Source: Bacteroides clarus YIT 12056
Lineage (GTDB): Bacteria; Bacteroidota; Bacteroidia; Bacteroidales; Bacteroidaceae
Direction: 5' to 3'
Assembly (NCBI RefSeq): GCF_900129655.1
Contig: NZ_FQWK01000006.1
Span: 310,001 to 374,000 of the forward strand
DNA length: 64,000 bases
Position numbers and translations under genes: made by a program. Each line of letters begins with the position of its first letter. Position 1 is the first letter of the stretch. Shown piece by piece: positions 45,620 to 54,159 of the stretch. The notes below the pieces were generated by a model. That model was not told where the DNA came from, searched no databases, and saw nothing but the letters and a program-made list of their open reading frames with translations.

Positions 45620-46717
45620 ATGCTAAGAGGGATTAGCTTTTGCATATGTATGTTATTGACACTTTCTTTGTTCGCTCAAAACGAAGAAAGTAATTTGATT
45701 GTATCCGACAGTTTAGGCAACAAACGTACGGGAAATTTCAAAAGGATTATAAAGAAATTCCTCAACTTCAACGATTTCGACACAGCATATATCAGTCCTA
45801 ATCGTTATAATTACGCTCTAATGCTCGACCATTTCACCAATTACGAATACTATTCCGTAGGAAGCGGTACTCCGGAACCACAGCGTTTACGTTTCTCACC
45901 AAAGCCACATAACAAAATAGGCGTTTACTTTGGCTGGCGCTGGATTTTCCTGGGATGGGCTGTTGATGCAGACGGCCTTTACGGAAAGAAAAGCGGGAAA
46001 AAACGAGGAACCGAATTCGACCTCAGCCTTTACAGCTCCAAATTCGGAGTAGATATTCTTTATAAACGTACGGGAAACTCCTACAAGATACATAACGTAA
46101 CAGGATTTTCCGACCGCATACCCGCCTATTATTCGGAAGATTTCAACGGACTGAAAGTAAAAATGAAAGGATTGAATCTATATTATATCTTTAACAACAG
46201 ACGTTTTTCTTATCCCGCCGCTTTCAGCCAGTCTACTAACCAACGACGTAATGCAGGTTCTTTCATTGCCGGGTTCTCCGTATCTACGCACAATCTGGAT
46301 TTTGATTACACTAAATTACCCGACATCATTCAGGAAACAATGAACCCGGGTATGAAAGTAAATCATATAAAATATACCAATATCAGCCTCAACTTCGGTT
46401 ACGCCTATAATTGGGTGTTTGCACGTAACTGCCTTGCCTGTTTATCGCTTAATCCGGCTGTAGCTTACAAAACTTCACGCATCAGAAAAGCGGAAGGAGA
46501 AACAGACGATTGGTATAAAAATTTCAATATCGACTTCATCCTGCGTGCAGGTGTGGTATATAATAACAGTAAATATTTTATAGGTACTTCATTTGTGGGG
46601 AGAACATACGATTACTACCGGAACAATTTCTCACTGAACAACGGCTTCGGAACATTACAAGTGTACGCGGGATTCAATTTCTGCCTGAAAAAAGAACACC
46701 GCAAGAAAAAACAATGA
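45620..46717 (+). CDS. DUF4421 family exported protein
   Basis: Bacteroidetes-specific protein of 365 residues. A signal peptide (about 1-19, LTLSLFAQ) is followed by a beta-rich body with many aromatic strands (KIGVYFGWRWIFLGWAVDADGLYG, NISLNFGYAYNWVF, YVYAGFNFCLKKE), like an outer-membrane barrel. Function is unknown. The start at 45620 is chosen because an ATG at 45612 leads to a stop after four codons. It stands alone and is convergent with the DUF2490 gene. An inverted repeat overlies its promoter. Confidence 0.75.
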   Translation: MLRGISFCICMLLTLSLFAQNEESNLIVSDSLGNKRTGNFKRIIKKFLNFNDFDTAYISPNRYNYALMLDHFTNYEYYSVGSGTPEPQRLRFSPKPHNKIGVYFGWRWIFLGWAVDADGLYGKKSGKKRGTEFDLSLYSSKFGVDILYKRTGNSYKIHNVTGFSDRIPAYYSEDFNGLKVKMKGLNLYYIFNNRRFSYPAAFSQSTNQRRNAGSFIAGFSVSTHNLDFDYTKLPDIIQETMNPGMKVNHIKYTNISLNFGYAYNWVFARNCLACLSLNPAVAYKTSRIRKAEGETDDWYKNFNIDFILRAGVVYNNSKYFIGTSFVGRTYDYYRNNFSLNNGFGTLQVYAGFNFCLKKEHRKKKQ

Positions 46718-46730
46718 TAATCCGATTTTA

Positions 46731-47393
46731 TCAGAAAGAATAAGTACAAGCCACTCCTACTATATCCTTTCGTGCTTTACTCTCCCATTGACGGCAATAA
46801 AAGACATCCGCCTCCCAATCGGAAGACAACGGAAGAACCACTCCACCACGATAACGCATACGTTGTACATCAAACCGCTCCCCGCGATTCAACCCGTTAT
46901 ACATTTCAACAGAAGCATAAGGCTCTATTTTGCATTTTGGAATATCATAAGCCAGTTTAGCGCGTGAACGCCAAAGAAACTCATCGCCACCTCTATCGAA
47001 AGTATGTTGAAAACGCTCACGAAGTGAAAGTTTCAGTCTTTGTACGCAGGTGGAAAGCGTTCCGTCAAAATGGTAACGGTGACGAAATTTCCAACCGGAT
47101 TCTCCACGATTACGATAATGAATTTCGTAGCCTGCCGCTACTTTCAGAAAAGGGAGTACCGAATATGACCCTCCTACATCCAATCCCCAACGGTCTGTCT
47201 TATTGAGATCATCTTTTGTACGCCACTCCAACTTTCCGGACAGGGTAAATGCCGGTTTTACTTTATATTTAAAACCGGTACTTGCCCAGGTGGTAAAATC
47301 TCTATCCTGCGCATACAGAGAAACCGGCGCAATAAATAATACCGCCACCAATAATTTATAGAAATTCCATACACAAGAAGTCTTCTTTATCAT
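46731..47393 (-). CDS. DUF2490 family putative outer-membrane protein
   Basis: The 220-residue protein has a signal peptide (about 1-29, ending in SLYA-Q) and a beta-barrel-like body of alternating strands (KVAAGYEIHYRNRG, RYHFDGTLSTCVQRLKLSLRERFQH) ending in an aromatic residue (GVACTYSF). This matches DUF2490, of unknown function. The start at 47393 (MIKKTSCVWNFYKLL) is preferred to that at 47414, which gives a poor signal peptide. A -7 box is at 47436-47443. Confidence 0.72.
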   Translation of the reverse strand: MIKKTSCVWNFYKLLVAVLFIAPVSLYAQDRDFTTWASTGFKYKVKPAFTLSGKLEWRTKDDLNKTDRWGLDVGGSYSVLPFLKVAAGYEIHYRNRGESGWKFRHRYHFDGTLSTCVQRLKLSLRERFQHTFDRGGDEFLWRSRAKLAYDIPKCKIEPYASVEMYNGLNRGERFDVQRMRYRGGVVLPLSSDWEADVFYCRQWESKARKDIVGVACTYSF

Positions 47394-47519
47394 AATTACT
47401 TCAAAATATATCATTTAAGATTAGTCTCACGCTTGCAAAGCTAAAGATTAATTCTGTAATAATTCTGTAATATCAGACTTCTTTACCTAAAGACTGTCGT
47501 TTATAACCGAAAAAAACGA

Positions 47520-48794
47520 CTATTTCCTCAAAGCCTCAAGTTTATTTCTGTAATAAAGCTCCACATCTTTCCAATGATAATAGGGAGCAACATCACTTTT
47601 AACAGGAAGTTTCGTTTCACGTTCATTGAGCAGGACTTTGACTAAAATATCATCACTTCCCTTTTTTCTATAGAATACAAACTGTATGTTACCGGCCATC
47701 GGGAAAATCTTATAATTACGCCATATCGCATCAAGTTTATCAAGGTCGTCTGTTTGGTATCCGCAATTGTCCAGTTCCAACAGGCATGCCAAAGGAAGAA
47801 GGCAGGATTCATGTCCGAAACGCAAAGTGGCATAACTGTCTTTCCTTACAACACAGGTATCTGCCGTATTCAATATATTTTCCAACAGATTGGCTTCCAC
47901 AGACGGCATTTCTCCCTTGGTCAAAGGAGACGGTCCGAAAGAGATATACCATCCTCTGTTACTCAACTGCCACAAATCGTAGCACTCTTCTTTTGTAAAA
48001 AGAGAATAAAGTTCCAAACCGGTATCATGACTCTGCATATTACTTGCCACATCGAAAAGCGAAGTCATCAGTTCGCCTGCATCCACTTTCCATTTCAAAT
48101 AGTCCGTATTGGCAAACAATGTTTTCATCAAACGTTCAGGATGTATATGCTCCTTTCTGATAGACTCTTTTGCAGCTTTCACTTCCGGTGACTTACGCAT
48201 TTCCTTGATATGCGGATCACCGCTAAAGTTCATATAGTACATATCATGATAGCTAGCATCGTTTTTAAACCGTAGCTTCGGATTCAACGCCTGTAATTGA
48301 TTACATTCGGCCATCATGGATAAAATACAGCGTATAACCACTGTGGAACGTGCATCAATCTCAACCTGTCCTTTAAAGATTTCGGGAAAATTCTTGTACA
48401 TCCTTTCAGCAATTCCCCTGTGCTGACGTGCACCCAACGGAGTAAGTTCACCATATCTTCCTTTTGCCATACGCGACATGCTGTCAAGTACACAAAGCGT
48501 TTTTTTGCCAAGCCCGGTAAGTACCCCGTTACGGTCGGCTTCACGCATTACTTCCAATGGTTGCTCATAATCATCGGGGTCGATAAGAAAACGGGAACCG
48601 TGACGGGCGTAGTGGCTTAAATAAAAAGGCTTGTAACCGGCAGGCGGAGCAGTCTGTACGGCAGTAACCGCCGGATAAGCATAGTAATTGGCGGCAGAAC
48701 GATGGACATCCACGAAAATCTCTTCTTTAGCAGTCTGGGCGCTTATGCCAAGCACCAGAAGACAAAGGACTGACAATAAAAACAGGCGTTTCAT
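47520..48794 (-). CDS. Histidine-type acid phosphatase (MINPP/phytase-like)
   Basis: Exported phosphomonoesterase of 424 residues with a signal peptide (about 1-20). The catalytic motif is YARHGSRF (phospho-histidine), supported by LTPLGARQHRGIAERMY and ARSTVVIRCILSM. The C-terminal proton-donor motif reads FGHESCLLP (HE in place of HD), as in the MINPP branch that uses HAE. Substrate may be inositol phosphates or other phosphoesters. It starts 19 nt after the CAT-like gene, so they share a transcript. Confidence 0.82.
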   Translation of the reverse strand: MKRLFLLSVLCLLVLGISAQTAKEEIFVDVHRSAANYYAYPAVTAVQTAPPAGYKPFYLSHYARHGSRFLIDPDDYEQPLEVMREADRNGVLTGLGKKTLCVLDSMSRMAKGRYGELTPLGARQHRGIAERMYKNFPEIFKGQVEIDARSTVVIRCILSMMAECNQLQALNPKLRFKNDASYHDMYYMNFSGDPHIKEMRKSPEVKAAKESIRKEHIHPERLMKTLFANTDYLKWKVDAGELMTSLFDVASNMQSHDTGLELYSLFTKEECYDLWQLSNRGWYISFGPSPLTKGEMPSVEANLLENILNTADTCVVRKDSYATLRFGHESCLLPLACLLELDNCGYQTDDLDKLDAIWRNYKIFPMAGNIQFVFYRKKGSDDILVKVLLNERETKLPVKSDVAPYYHWKDVELYYRNKLEALRK

Positions 48795-48813
48795 AATTGT
48801 TTATTTTAGTAAT

Positions 48814-49473
48814 TTACTCGTGTGAGATTTCTTTCAAGTACTTCTCTATCTTTTCAAAAAAGGAAGCCAGATGCGAACCATCTACAAAAGCGTGATTCAC
48901 ATATATGGAAAGCGGAAAGACCAGACGTTCTCCACGGGGCACCACCTTACCGGCGGTCATTAGCGGATGGCTACAACCGTTACCGGCTTCGGCAACGGTA
49001 TAAGTAGTCGACGTAAAGTACATCTTAGGCACCGCACTCAAATGCACCACATCGTAATCGCCTTGCTGCATCAGTGTTTTTTCCGCACCGTAAGGGTCAC
49101 CGTCTTCGGGGATATTAGTAATCAGAGCATACGCTTCGGCATAAAAACGTTTGAAGTCTTCGTGATAAGGGATACGAACCGTATAAAAAGTCTTTCCCGG
49201 AACCGCAATTGGGGAAATGATATCAACCCGGTCATGAAAAATTACCTGTCCGTCCTTGTCTATGCGATAACGGAGTTCGTTCACTTCGTTGGCCGAACGA
49301 AGAACCGCATACAAGTAATAAAGAAAAAAAGAGTGTTTTGATTGTTTTGCCGCAGTACTGGCCTCCGTACAATCTATTTCGGTCGTTACCGAATACCATG
49401 AATTTAAAAATGTACGGAAGAAACCGTAATTGTCGCGACGTTCCCAAGTGTCAATGTCGATAATGTGTTTCAT
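48814..49473 (-). CDS. Chloramphenicol acetyltransferase-like (CatA-fold) acyltransferase
   Basis: Acetyl-CoA-dependent acetyltransferase of the CAT fold, 219 residues. The N-terminal block [10 protein letters not shown] and the C-terminal catalytic motif [23 protein letters not shown] are recognisable; the classical HHxxxDG is NHxxxDG here, keeping the second, catalytic His. The conserved [14 protein letters not shown] segment matches the substrate pocket region. Chromosomal homologues often do not confer resistance, and the natural substrate is unknown. It lies between dsbD and the acid phosphatase. Confidence 0.85.
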   Translation of the reverse strand: MKHIIDIDTWERRDNYGFFRTFLNSWYSVTTEIDCTEASTAAKQSKHSFFLYYLYAVLRSANEVNELRYRIDKDGQVIFHDRVDIISPIAVPGKTFYTVRIPYHEDFKRFYAEAYALITNIPEDGDPYGAEKTLMQQGDYDVVHLSAVPKMYFTSTTYTVAEAGNGCSHPLMTAGKVVPRGERLVFPLSIYVNHAFVDGSHLASFFEKIEKYLKEISHE

Positions 49474-49536
49474 AAATAAAAAAAAGGATTATGAAAAAAG
49501 GACGCTTATACAGCATCCTTTCTTCGATTCAGTCTA

Positions 49537-51579
49537 TTATTTTTCTTTTCTATAATTTTCCAATCCCGTCTGCAAGAACTCGATGTATTTCGGAATACTT
49601 TCATCGTATGAATACGACTTGTTCAACGGTTCCCCCTCATTGTTAATCAACACATAGAAAGGCTGCGCATTTGCGCCGAACTTAACGCGTTGCAAGTAGC
49701 TCCACTTATCACCCACCGTACGCAATGTACGTTCCGTTCCGTTCTCCACGATTTTCACCGGTGAGGGAAGCGGAGTTTTATTATCTACATAGAGTGTTAT
49801 AAGTACATAGTCGTTATTGATAATATCACTGACTTTCGGGTCTGTCCATACGGCAAGCTCCATTTTACGACAGTTCACACAACCGTAACCGGTAAAGTCC
49901 AGCATAACAGGTTTGCCATGCTGACGGGCATACTCCATACCGAGGTCATAATCATCAAACTTGGCATGTACTTCATTATTATAAAGATTGAAGTCCTGTG
50001 TCTGCATAGGCGGCGCGAAAGCGCTGACAGCCTTCAACGGCGCTCCCCACAAACCGGGAAGCATATATACGGCAAATGCCAATGAAGCCAATGCCATAAA
50101 GAAACGGGGCACACTGACCTTTGTATCGTCATCATCGTGCGGGAACTTGATTTTACCCAACAGATAGAAGCCAAGCAAAGCAAATAACACAATCCACAAG
50201 GCAAGGAACGTTTCACGGTCGAGTATGCGCCATCCGTACGCCAAATCCGCCACGGAAAGGAACTTCAGTGCAAACGCCAATTCCAGGAATCCGAGCGTCA
50301 CCTTGATTACATTCATCCAACCGCCTGATTTGGGCATCGACTTCAACCAAGACGGGAACAGTGCAAACAAAGTGAACGGCAATGCCAAAGCGATGGCAAA
50401 CCCAAGCATCCCGATAGCCGGAGCTATCATATTGCCGGTAGTGGACACTTGCACCAACAAGAAACCGATAATAGGACCTGTGCATGAGAATGATACCAAT
50501 GACAGCGTAAATGCCATTAAGAATATACTAAGCAAGCCGCCGGTCTTTTCCGCTTTAGAATCTACCGCATTGCTCCACTTGGAAGGAAGCGTTATTTCAA
50601 AAGCTCCGAAGAAAGAAGCCGCGAAAACCACCAGCATCAGGAAGAAGAAGATGTTGAAGACGGCATTCGTTGATAGCGAGTTCAATGCATTAGCGCCGAA
50701 AAGTCCGGTAACCAATAATCCTAACCCCACATAAATCACTACGATAGATGCGCCGTACGTCCAGGCATCTCGAATACCTTTCTTCTTATCTTTACTGCGT
50801 TTCAGGAAGAAACTGACGGTCATCGGGATAATAGGCCATACGCAAGGCGTAAACAAAGCCAACAGTCCGCCGACAAATCCGGTGATAAAGATATAAATCC
50901 AGGACATATCTTCCTGCGAAGTAGTTTCGCCCAATGCTTTCAGTTCATTGATAACCGGCTTCCAAAGGTCTATGGTTCCATTATCGGAAACATTTATTCC
51001 GGTAGTTCCTTCAGCCCCGCCAATAACAGCCGTATCTGCGGCTCGAGCGGTTTCGGAAGAAGCGTCCTTTTGCGCAGACCGGGTATCGGTTGTTGCATCT
51101 GTTGCCGGTTCTTTAACGGCTATGCCTTCCGCCTTACCCGAGAACTTGAACGGTACCTGTGTAGGCGGCAAACAGTTTTCGTCATTACATGCGCCATATT
51201 CCAGATAACCTTCTACCTTATATGTGCCGCCGGTCAGCTTCAATTTCTGTACAAACTGAACCGAATTTGCAAAATAGCGCACTTTCATTTCAAACAGCTT
51301 GTCGAATGCGGCAATCTCTTTTCCTACCGGTTTCAGCTTGCCGACAAGCTCCGCACCGGTAATCTCCTCGACATTGAATGTTGCCGAGATAGGGCCGCCG
51401 TCACCCAAATCCGTCGAGTACACATGCCAGCCTTTATCAATAGTTCCGGTAAATACGACCTCTGCTTCACCCGCCTGTAAAGTCTTTAATTCCGACTTAA
51501 ACTTGACAGGTTCTTGTATCTGCGCCTGCACCACCACGGTGAAGAGCAGCAGAAGAATGGAGAATATACTTTTCTTCAT
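49537..51579 (-). CDS. dsbD: DsbD-family thiol:disulfide interchange protein
   Basis: Carries reducing power from cytoplasmic thioredoxin to the cell envelope. In 680 residues: signal peptide (1-20), N-terminal DsbD-alpha-like domain (about 25-155, with CNDENCLPP), a linker, an eight-helix DsbD-beta domain (about 225-490, LFTPCVWPIIPM and SFSCTGPIIG cysteine helices), and a C-terminal thioredoxin domain (about 540-680) with GYGCVNCRKME. Every redox cysteine pair is present. It follows the Dabb gene by 24 nt. Confidence 0.93.
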   Translation of the reverse strand: MKKSIFSILLLLFTVVVQAQIQEPVKFKSELKTLQAGEAEVVFTGTIDKGWHVYSTDLGDGGPISATFNVEEITGAELVGKLKPVGKEIAAFDKLFEMKVRYFANSVQFVQKLKLTGGTYKVEGYLEYGACNDENCLPPTQVPFKFSGKAEGIAVKEPATDATTDTRSAQKDASSETARAADTAVIGGAEGTTGINVSDNGTIDLWKPVINELKALGETTSQEDMSWIYIFITGFVGGLLALFTPCVWPIIPMTVSFFLKRSKDKKKGIRDAWTYGASIVVIYVGLGLLVTGLFGANALNSLSTNAVFNIFFFLMLVVFAASFFGAFEITLPSKWSNAVDSKAEKTGGLLSIFLMAFTLSLVSFSCTGPIIGFLLVQVSTTGNMIAPAIGMLGFAIALALPFTLFALFPSWLKSMPKSGGWMNVIKVTLGFLELAFALKFLSVADLAYGWRILDRETFLALWIVLFALLGFYLLGKIKFPHDDDDTKVSVPRFFMALASLAFAVYMLPGLWGAPLKAVSAFAPPMQTQDFNLYNNEVHAKFDDYDLGMEYARQHGKPVMLDFTGYGCVNCRKMELAVWTDPKVSDIINNDYVLITLYVDNKTPLPSPVKIVENGTERTLRTVGDKWSYLQRVKFGANAQPFYVLINNEGEPLNKSYSYDESIPKYIEFLQTGLENYRKEK

Positions 51580-51603
51580 TTGATTTTCTTTCTGTTTTTT
51601 AAT

Positions 51604-51903
51604 TTATACTTCATAGTCTACGCAAGCGCGGCTCTCTTTAACCCCGGCAATGAGTTTGCCGGCAGCTACATGGTCGGGATGCGCAGCGTAGAATTTCACA
51701 TCGTCCAACGTATCGAATTCGCTGTAAAGGGCGATGCTCCAAGTCTCGGCAGGATTGACGTTCAATCCGACTTCAATCTTACGTATAACGGATATTTTAG
51801 CAGGAAGCGCTTCAATGGCTTTCTTAAAATTATTCATCGCAGCTAACTTTTCGTCAGCGGGGGCTTCGTCTTTCAGCTTAAATAATACAATATGCTTTAC
51901 CAT
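51604..51903 (-). CDS. Dabb-domain (stress-responsive A/B barrel) protein
   Basis: Small protein of 99 residues of the Dabb family, a dimeric ferredoxin-like fold. The opening MVKHIVLFKLKDEA and AHPDHVAAGKLIAGVKESRACVDYEV match. Start at 51903 is preferred because the upstream ATG at 51942 gives an unrelated 13-residue extension overlapping the divergent udk promoter. Function is unknown; some relatives act as cyclases or mono-oxygenases. First gene of the Dabb-dsbD-CAT-phosphatase run. Confidence 0.83.
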   Translation of the reverse strand: MVKHIVLFKLKDEAPADEKLAAMNNFKKAIEALPAKISVIRKIEVGLNVNPAETWSIALYSEFDTLDDVKFYAAHPDHVAAGKLIAGVKESRACVDYEV

Positions 51904-51906
51904 AAC

Positions 51907-51938
51907 TTTGTTATTTAAATGATTTATATCTATATTTG
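51907..51938 (+). promoter_or_regulatory. Promoter of the udk-mltF unit
   Basis: TTTG (51907-51910), 20-nt spacer, TATATTTG (51931-51938). A minus-strand TATATTTG (51996-51989) nearby may serve the divergent Dabb gene. Confidence 0.65.
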
Positions 51939-52007
51939 TCAATTGAAACGGTTGCTTTTTTAAAACCGCAAAAATACTCGTTTTGTTTCAAATATACACT
52001 TAAACGG

Positions 52008-52613
52008 ATGTTAATAATAGGAATTGCAGGCGGAACCGGGTCGGGAAAGACCACCGTCGTACGTAAAATTGTTGAAAGCCTGCCGGCTGGTGAAGTGGTA
52101 TTATTACCTCAGGACTCTTACTACAAAGACAGCAGTCATGTGCCCGTAGAAGAGCGGCAGAATATTAATTTCGACCACCCGGACGCTTTCGACTGGGGAC
52201 TTTTGTCCAAGCACGTATCCATGTTGCATGAGGGTGAAAGCATCGAGCAACCCACCTACTCCTATCTGACCTGCACCCGTCAGCCTGAAACAATCCATAT
52301 CGAGCCGAGACAAGTCGTCATTATTGAAGGCATCCTCGCCTTATGCGACAAAAAGCTGCGCAGCATGATGGACCTCAAGATTTTTGTAGACGCAGATCCG
52401 GACGAACGCCTCATCCGTGTCATTCAGCGCGACGTCATCGAACGCGGACGTACGGCCGAGGCTGTGATGGAACGTTACACCCGTATTCTGAAACCCATGC
52501 ATCTGCAGTTTATAGAACCCAGCAAGCGATACGCCGATCTTATCATACCGGAAGGCGGAAACAACCGGATAGCGATTGATATTCTTACGATGTATATCAA
52601 AAAGCATTTATAA
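52008..52613 (+). CDS. udk: Uridine kinase
   Basis: Pyrimidine-salvage kinase making UMP/CMP, 201 residues. P-loop IAGGTGSGKTTVVRKI at about 5-20, then VVLLPQDSYYKD, NFDHPDAFDW, VVIIEGILALCDKKLR and RDVIERGRTAE are the family blocks. Start at 52008 is chosen since upstream in-frame residues precede the P-loop unusually far and cross the promoter. It is 18 nt before the MltF-like gene, on the same strand. Confidence 0.95.
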   Translation: MLIIGIAGGTGSGKTTVVRKIVESLPAGEVVLLPQDSYYKDSSHVPVEERQNINFDHPDAFDWGLLSKHVSMLHEGESIEQPTYSYLTCTRQPETIHIEPRQVVIIEGILALCDKKLRSMMDLKIFVDADPDERLIRVIQRDVIERGRTAEAVMERYTRILKPMHLQFIEPSKRYADLIIPEGGNNRIAIDILTMYIKKHL

Positions 52614-52631
52614 ACAACCGATTCTGCAGAT

Positions 52632-54056
52632 ATGGCCGAGCATACTTCCCCAGCCAAGCGTAAATTGTCAGCTCTCCATTGCCAATTGCTGATTGCAATC
52701 ATATTGCTTTGCAGCGTTATGGGATGCCGCGGCAATCATAATGCGGTAAAAGAACAAGAGGAAATAGGAGATTTGCAGCAGATAAAAGACAGCGGAGAAC
52801 TGGTGGTATTGACTTTATACAGCTCCACGTCCTACTTTATCTATCGCGGTCAGGACATGGGTTTTCAATATGAATTGAGCGAACAGTTTGCCAAAAGTCT
52901 CGGCGTCAAGCTGACGATTAAAGTGGCCGGAAGCGTACATGACCTGATTGAAAAGCTTCTTGCAGGCGAAGGCGACCTCATAGCCTATAACCTGCCCATC
53001 ACCAAAGAATGGAAAGACAGTCTGATATATTGCGGTGAGGAAGTGATTACCCATCAAGTCATTGTACAACGTGCAGGCGGACGTACCAAACCGTTGAAAG
53101 ACGTAACGGAACTCATCGGAAAGGATGTATACGTAAAACCCGGAAAGTACTATGAGCGCCTTGTCAATCTGGACAAAGAACTGGGTGGCGGCATCCACAT
53201 CCACAAGGTAAGTAATGACAGCATCACGATAGAAGACCTGATTATGCAGGTTTCGCAAGGTAAGATACCGTATACCGTAGCGGACAATGATGTAGCCCGT
53301 CTCAACACCACCTACTATCCCAACCTGAATATCGGACTGTCCATCAGTTTCGACCAACGGGCTTCGTGGGCCGTACGCAAAGATTGTCCGCAGCTTGCGG
53401 AAGCCGCCGATAAATGGCATGAGGAGAACATGACATCGCCGGCTTATACAGCAAGTATGAAGCGGTATTTTGAAATCAGTAAAGCCATTCCGCACTCTCC
53501 TATCCTGTCTCTGCGGGAAGGAAAAATATCTCATTTTGACCATCTTTTTAAGAAATACGCACCCGACATCAATTGGGATTGGCGTTTGCTGGCATCGCTG
53601 GCCTATACGGAATCCAACTTCGATACTACCGCCGTTTCGTGGGCGGGTGCAAAAGGATTGATGCAGTTGATGCCCGCCACCGCCCGTGCCATGGGGCTTC
53701 CCCCTGGAAAGGAGCAAGACGCGGAAGAGAGTATCAAGGCTGCTACGAAATATATCGCCGCTACCACCAAGAGCTTCTCGGCAATTCCCCAAGAAGAACG
53801 GATAAATTTTGTCCTGGCGTCGTATAACTCCGGTATCGGACACGTGTTCGATGCCATGGCATTAGCCGAAAAATACGGCAAGAATAAATACGTATGGCGG
53901 GATAATGTGGAGAACTTTATCCTCTTGAAAAGTAACGAGGAATACTTCACAGACCCGGTTTGTAAGAATGGTTATTTCCGCGGTATAGAAACTTACAACT
54001 TCGTTCGGGATATAACGGCAAGGTTTGAACAATATAAGAAAAAGATAAAAAGCTGA
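52632..54056 (+). CDS. MltF-like membrane-bound lytic transglycosylase
   Basis: Cell-wall lytic transglycosylase of 474 residues. An N-terminal hydrophobic segment ends in a lipobox-like VMGCRG. A solute-binding (SBP_bac_3) regulatory domain (about 50-285, SGELVVLTLYSSTSYF) is followed by an SLT domain (about 310-470) with the catalytic glutamate E327 in LAYTESNFD and GAKGLMQLMPATAR. This is the MltF arrangement. Cotranscribed with udk. Confidence 0.88.
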   Translation: MAEHTSPAKRKLSALHCQLLIAIILLCSVMGCRGNHNAVKEQEEIGDLQQIKDSGELVVLTLYSSTSYFIYRGQDMGFQYELSEQFAKSLGVKLTIKVAGSVHDLIEKLLAGEGDLIAYNLPITKEWKDSLIYCGEEVITHQVIVQRAGGRTKPLKDVTELIGKDVYVKPGKYYERLVNLDKELGGGIHIHKVSNDSITIEDLIMQVSQGKIPYTVADNDVARLNTTYYPNLNIGLSISFDQRASWAVRKDCPQLAEAADKWHEENMTSPAYTASMKRYFEISKAIPHSPILSLREGKISHFDHLFKKYAPDINWDWRLLASLAYTESNFDTTAVSWAGAKGLMQLMPATARAMGLPPGKEQDAEESIKAATKYIAATTKSFSAIPQEERINFVLASYNSGIGHVFDAMALAEKYGKNKYVWRDNVENFILLKSNEEYFTDPVCKNGYFRGIETYNFVRDITARFEQYKKKIKS

Positions 54057-54159
54057 TTCACAGCAAAGGATAAACGGAAGTACAGCGTTTCTTAGACATA
54101 ACAGTTTATTCTTCCGCCTGAGAATAGATTACAATGCAGCTTCCCCTGCGGTGAAAACC

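Noticed and set aside
48814..49473. CAT-like gene as an acquired chloramphenicol-resistance marker
   Set aside because: No mobile element is present, composition resembles neighbours, and the motif is NHxxxDG; a housekeeping substrate is more likely.
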